This document shows positions 61,813-64,000 of a stretch of 64,000 bases of DNA, piece after piece (the first letter of the stretch is position 1; every line of letters begins with the position of its first letter). Both the position numbers and the translations under genes were made by a program. Location: contig NZ_JASCRR010000011.1 of the NCBI RefSeq assembly GCF_030010215.1, positions 1-64,000 of the forward strand. The letters are read 5' to 3'. The notes beneath the pieces are model-generated. The model was given only the letters and a program-made list of their open reading frames with translations, ran no database searches and had not been told where the DNA came from. Source of the stretch: Tianweitania sp. UT-5YL-CI-8 (GTDB taxonomy: Bacteria > Pseudomonadota > Alphaproteobacteria > Rhizobiales > Rhizobiaceae).

Positions 61813-63210
61813 TCAGTGATCCATCGCCTTGACGATTTCCTCGGTCATCTTCTTGGCGTCGCCGAGCAGCATCATGGTGCCGTCCTTGTAGAACAATGTG
61901 TTGTCGATGCCGGCATAGCCGGAGCCGAGCGAGCGCTTGACGAACAGGCAGGTCTTGGCCTTGTCGACATCGAGGATCGGCATGCCGTAGATCGGCGAGG
62001 CCTTGTCGTCGCGCGCCGATGGGTTGGTCACGTCGTTGGCGCCGATGACATAGGCGACGTCAGCCTGGGCGAACTCGGAATTGATGTCCTCGAGCTCGAA
62101 CACCTCGTCGTAAGGCACGTTGGCTTCGGCCAGAAGCACGTTCATATGGCCGGGCATACGGCCCGCGACGGGGTGAATGGCGTATTTCACCTCGACGCCG
62201 GCGGCCTTGAGCTTGTCGGCCATTTCGCGCACGGCATGCTGCGCCTGGGCGACCGCCATGCCGTAGCCTGGCACAATGATAACCTTGGACGCGTTCATCA
62301 TCAGGAAGGCGGCGTCGTCGGCCGAGCCCTGCTTGACGGTGCGCTCGATGCCGTCGTCGCTTGCCGCCGCCGTCTCGCCGCCGAAGCCGCCGAGAATGAC
62401 CGAGATGAAGGAGCGGTTCATGCCCTTGCACATGATGTAGGACAGGATCGCACCCGACGAGCCGACCAGCGCGCCGGTGATGATCAGCGCCAGATTGCCC
62501 AGCGTGAAGCCGAGTGCAGCAGCCGCCCAGCCCGAATAGGAGTTGAGCATGGAGACGACCACCGGCATGTCGGCGCCGCCGATCGGCACGATGAGCAGCA
62601 CGCCCAGCGCCAGCGAGGCCAGCACGATCAGCCAGAACAGCGTGTAGCTCTGCGTCGTGACCAGAAGGACGATCAGCACAACCAGCGCGATGCCGAGCGC
62701 GGCATTGATGACATGGCGGCCGGGAAGCATGATCGGCTTGCCCGACATGCGGCCGTCGAGCTTCAGGAAGGCGATGACCGAACCGGTGAAGGTGATCGCG
62801 CCGATGGCGACGCCGAGGCTCATTTCGACCAGCGCCTGGCCGTGGATGGCCCCCACCGTGCCGATGCCGAAGCTTTCGGGCGCATACATGGCGGCGGCGG
62901 CTACCATGACAGCGGCGAGGCCAACCAGGCTGTGGAAGGCTGCGACCAGCTGCGGCATCGACGTCATGGCGATGCGACGGGCGATGACGGCACCCGCGCC
63001 GCCGCCGATGGCGAGGCCGAGCACGATCAGGCCGAGACCTTCGAGGGATGGGGTGGCCAGCGCCAGCGTGGTGACAATGGCGATGCCCATGCCGACCATG
63101 CCGTAGGTGTTGCCCTTGCGGCTGGTGGTGGGGTGCGACAGGCCACGCAGCGCCATGATGAACAGGACGCCGGAGACCAGATAGAGGAAGGAGGCGATGT
63201 TGGCGTTCAC
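61813..63210 (-). CDS. pntB: NAD(P) transhydrogenase beta subunit
   Basis: A 465-residue subunit with about nine helices in the N-terminal half (FLYLVSGVLFIMALRGLSHPTTSRKGNTYGMVGM..., GGADMPVVVSMLNSYSGWAAAALGFTLGN). The NADP-binding domain III follows (KVIIVPGYGMAVAQAQHAVREMADKLKAAGVEVKYAIHPVAGRMPGHMNVLLAEANVPYD). It uses the proton gradient to make NADPH from NADH. GTG 63210 is chosen because it directly follows the pntAB stop; a longer frame would read through that gene. Confidence 0.93.
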   Translation of the reverse strand: MNANIASFLYLVSGVLFIMALRGLSHPTTSRKGNTYGMVGMGIAIVTTLALATPSLEGLGLIVLGLAIGGGAGAVIARRIAMTSMPQLVAAFHSLVGLAAVMVAAAAMYAPESFGIGTVGAIHGQALVEMSLGVAIGAITFTGSVIAFLKLDGRMSGKPIMLPGRHVINAALGIALVVLIVLLVTTQSYTLFWLIVLASLALGVLLIVPIGGADMPVVVSMLNSYSGWAAAALGFTLGNLALIITGALVGSSGAILSYIMCKGMNRSFISVILGGFGGETAAASDDGIERTVKQGSADDAAFLMMNASKVIIVPGYGMAVAQAQHAVREMADKLKAAGVEVKYAIHPVAGRMPGHMNVLLAEANVPYDEVFELEDINSEFAQADVAYVIGANDVTNPSARDDKASPIYGMPILDVDKAKTCLFVKRSLGSGYAGIDNTLFYKDGTMMLLGDAKKMTEEIVKAMDH

Positions 63211-63211
63211 G

Positions 63212-63628
63212 TCACTTGTCCTTCTTCTTGTACATCGCCAGCATGCGCTGGGTGACGAGGAAGCCGCCAAAGATGTTCACCGAGGCCAGGACCAGCGCTA
63301 TGAAGCCGAAGCCGGTGGCAAGGCCAGAGGCCGAGATGCCGACTGCCAGCAAGGCGCCGACGACGATGACCGAGGAAATCGCGTTGGTGACGGCCATCAG
63401 AGGCGTGTGCAGCGCGGGCGTCACCGACCAGACGACATAATAGCCGACGAAGATCGCCAGTACGAAGATCGCAAGCCGGAAGACGAAGGGATCGATCGCC
63501 CCGCCCGACAGCGCGTGCGCCGCGTCGGCCGCTCCGGGGTGCGCGGCGAGGTCCTGCACGCCGAGACGGATCGCGGCGGCGGCCTGGTCAAGCTGGTCGA
63601 GGGCTCGTTCGAGCGCGGTCTTGTCCAT
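63212..63628 (-). CDS. pntAB: NAD(P) transhydrogenase alpha-2 subunit (PntAB)
   Basis: A 138-residue subunit with three helices: [41 protein letters not shown] and [23 protein letters not shown]. It is the membrane half of the alpha chain, split as in most alphaproteobacteria. The N-terminal 40 residues are helical and charged. The start ATG 63628 overlaps the upstream stop (TGATG). Confidence 0.9.
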   Translation of the reverse strand: MDKTALERALDQLDQAAAAIRLGVQDLAAHPGAADAAHALSGGAIDPFVFRLAIFVLAIFVGYYVVWSVTPALHTPLMAVTNAISSVIVVGALLAVGISASGLATGFGFIALVLASVNIFGGFLVTQRMLAMYKKKDK

Positions 63629-64000
63629 CACGCATCTCCCTTCGGCGTATCTGTGGTGCCAGTCTCTGCGGGCCCTGTCTCGGGGGAGCTTGTCGCATCG
63701 GCATCGGTCTCGGCGATCACCGCATCCCCCAGGCTTGTCTTGGGCTTGCGCCCGCGTTTCAGCTTGGCCGGCTCAGTGGGAGCCGGGTCAGCCGAAAGGT
63801 CTACAAGGGTCGATTCCGTAGAAACCCGTTCCACCGGAACAGCATCGAAGCCTTCCTCAGCAGCGAACTCGGCTTCCGCCTCGCCCGCTGTCTCAACCTT
63901 GGGCTTGGGCTTGCGCCCGCGCCTGGGCTTTTCGGCAACCGCAACGGTTTCGGCAACGAAAGCCGACTTTGGCTTGCGACCGCGCCTGGCCTTGACCGGC
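63628..64000 (-). CDS. Partial: Lys/Arg-rich, AT-hook-like repeat protein preceding pntAB
   Basis: The frame runs off the window edge, so the start is unseen. The visible 123 residues have three basic repeats: [24 protein letters not shown] and [11 protein letters not shown]. They are separated by acidic, Thr/Ala/Glu-rich linkers ([33 protein letters not shown]). RGRKPK resembles the AT-hook core RGRP/GRKP. The region is likely to be disordered and might bind DNA or polyanions. It ends at TGA 63628-63630, overlapping the pntAB start, so translation is coupled. It could be a separate protein or an unusual tail on the transhydrogenase alpha-1 subunit. I cannot tell which. Confidence 0.55.
   Translation of the reverse strand, partial: PVKARRGRKPKSAFVAETVAVAEKPRRGRKPKPKVETAGEAEAEFAAEEGFDAVPVERVSTESTLVDLSADPAPTEPAKLKRGRKPKTSLGDAVIAETDADATSSPETGPAETGTTDTPKGDA

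Overview
The window reads as a chromosomal segment of a rhizobial alphaproteobacterium of the Mesorhizobium/Aminobacter type. It is GC-rich and dense with solute-uptake and catabolic operons. It carries a split PntAA/PntAB/PntB transhydrogenase, an rpsU with an Ala/Pro-rich tail, a DmeR/DmeF metal-export pair, a soxBDAG operon, and large intergenic inverted repeats of the kind scattered through rhizobial genomes. The genus is an inference from gene content; no rRNA, tRNA or CRISPR array was seen.

Layout. 1-1.2 kb: debris of two insertion sequences (IS3 and ISL3 families). 1.2-14 kb, + strand: an IclR regulator followed by a tight catabolic operon (HyuA/HyuB ATP-dependent hydantoinase/ketone-carboxylase-like pair, a five-gene branched-chain-type ABC importer, cupin, HpcH/HpaI-type aldolase, SCP2-type thiolase, acyl-CoA ligase). 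14-15.1 kb: two truncated pseudogenes back to back. 15.1-26.6 kb, - strand: an eleven-gene operon under a divergent TetR regulator, made of a SsuABC-like importer with two permeases, two SDRs, two BKACE (DUF849) enzymes, a dihydroxyacetone-kinase-type kinase, an IlvD/EDD-family sugar-acid dehydratase and a beta-hydroxyacid dehydrogenase. I know of no described pathway with this set. 27.4-28.2 kb: a second gene graveyard (rhodanese, sugar-ABC permease and RTX remnants).

28.2-44 kb: mostly - strand. A secreted hypothetical, a DMT-family transporter, a spermidine/putrescine-type ABC system, an iron-type alcohol dehydrogenase, an aldehyde dehydrogenase, a PIN-domain toxin with a DUF7662-like antitoxin lodged between the aldehyde dehydrogenase and a glutamine-synthetase-type ligase, a TRAP transporter, an N-formylglutamate amidohydrolase, and a divergent RpiR regulator. 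Together these suggest import of an amine or amino alcohol, its gamma-glutamylation, and oxidation of the alcohol end.

44-64 kb: an RND efflux pair, a MaoC-type hydratase, DmeF/DmeR with a G-tract operator, a TetR regulator and a small secreted protein sharing candidate operator motifs, the tetrameric sarcosine oxidase operon (with an unexpected small membrane-protein gene between soxB and soxD and a 47-bp-arm inverted repeat between soxD and soxA), an MFS transporter, rpsU, a TPR lipoprotein, and the pntAB-pntB end of the transhydrogenase operon. That operon is preceded by the partial reading frame of a basic, AT-hook-like repeat protein running off the window.

Regulation visible in the sequence: an IclR-type palindrome at the regulator's own promoter, paired 23-bp operators in the tetR/ABC divergent region, dyads before the toxin-antitoxin pair, a DmeR operator, and several strong stem-loops. 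The best candidates for undescribed biology are the double-BKACE operon, the HyuAB-ligase-thiolase operon, the PIN/DUF7662 module and the extra gene inside the sarcosine oxidase operon.
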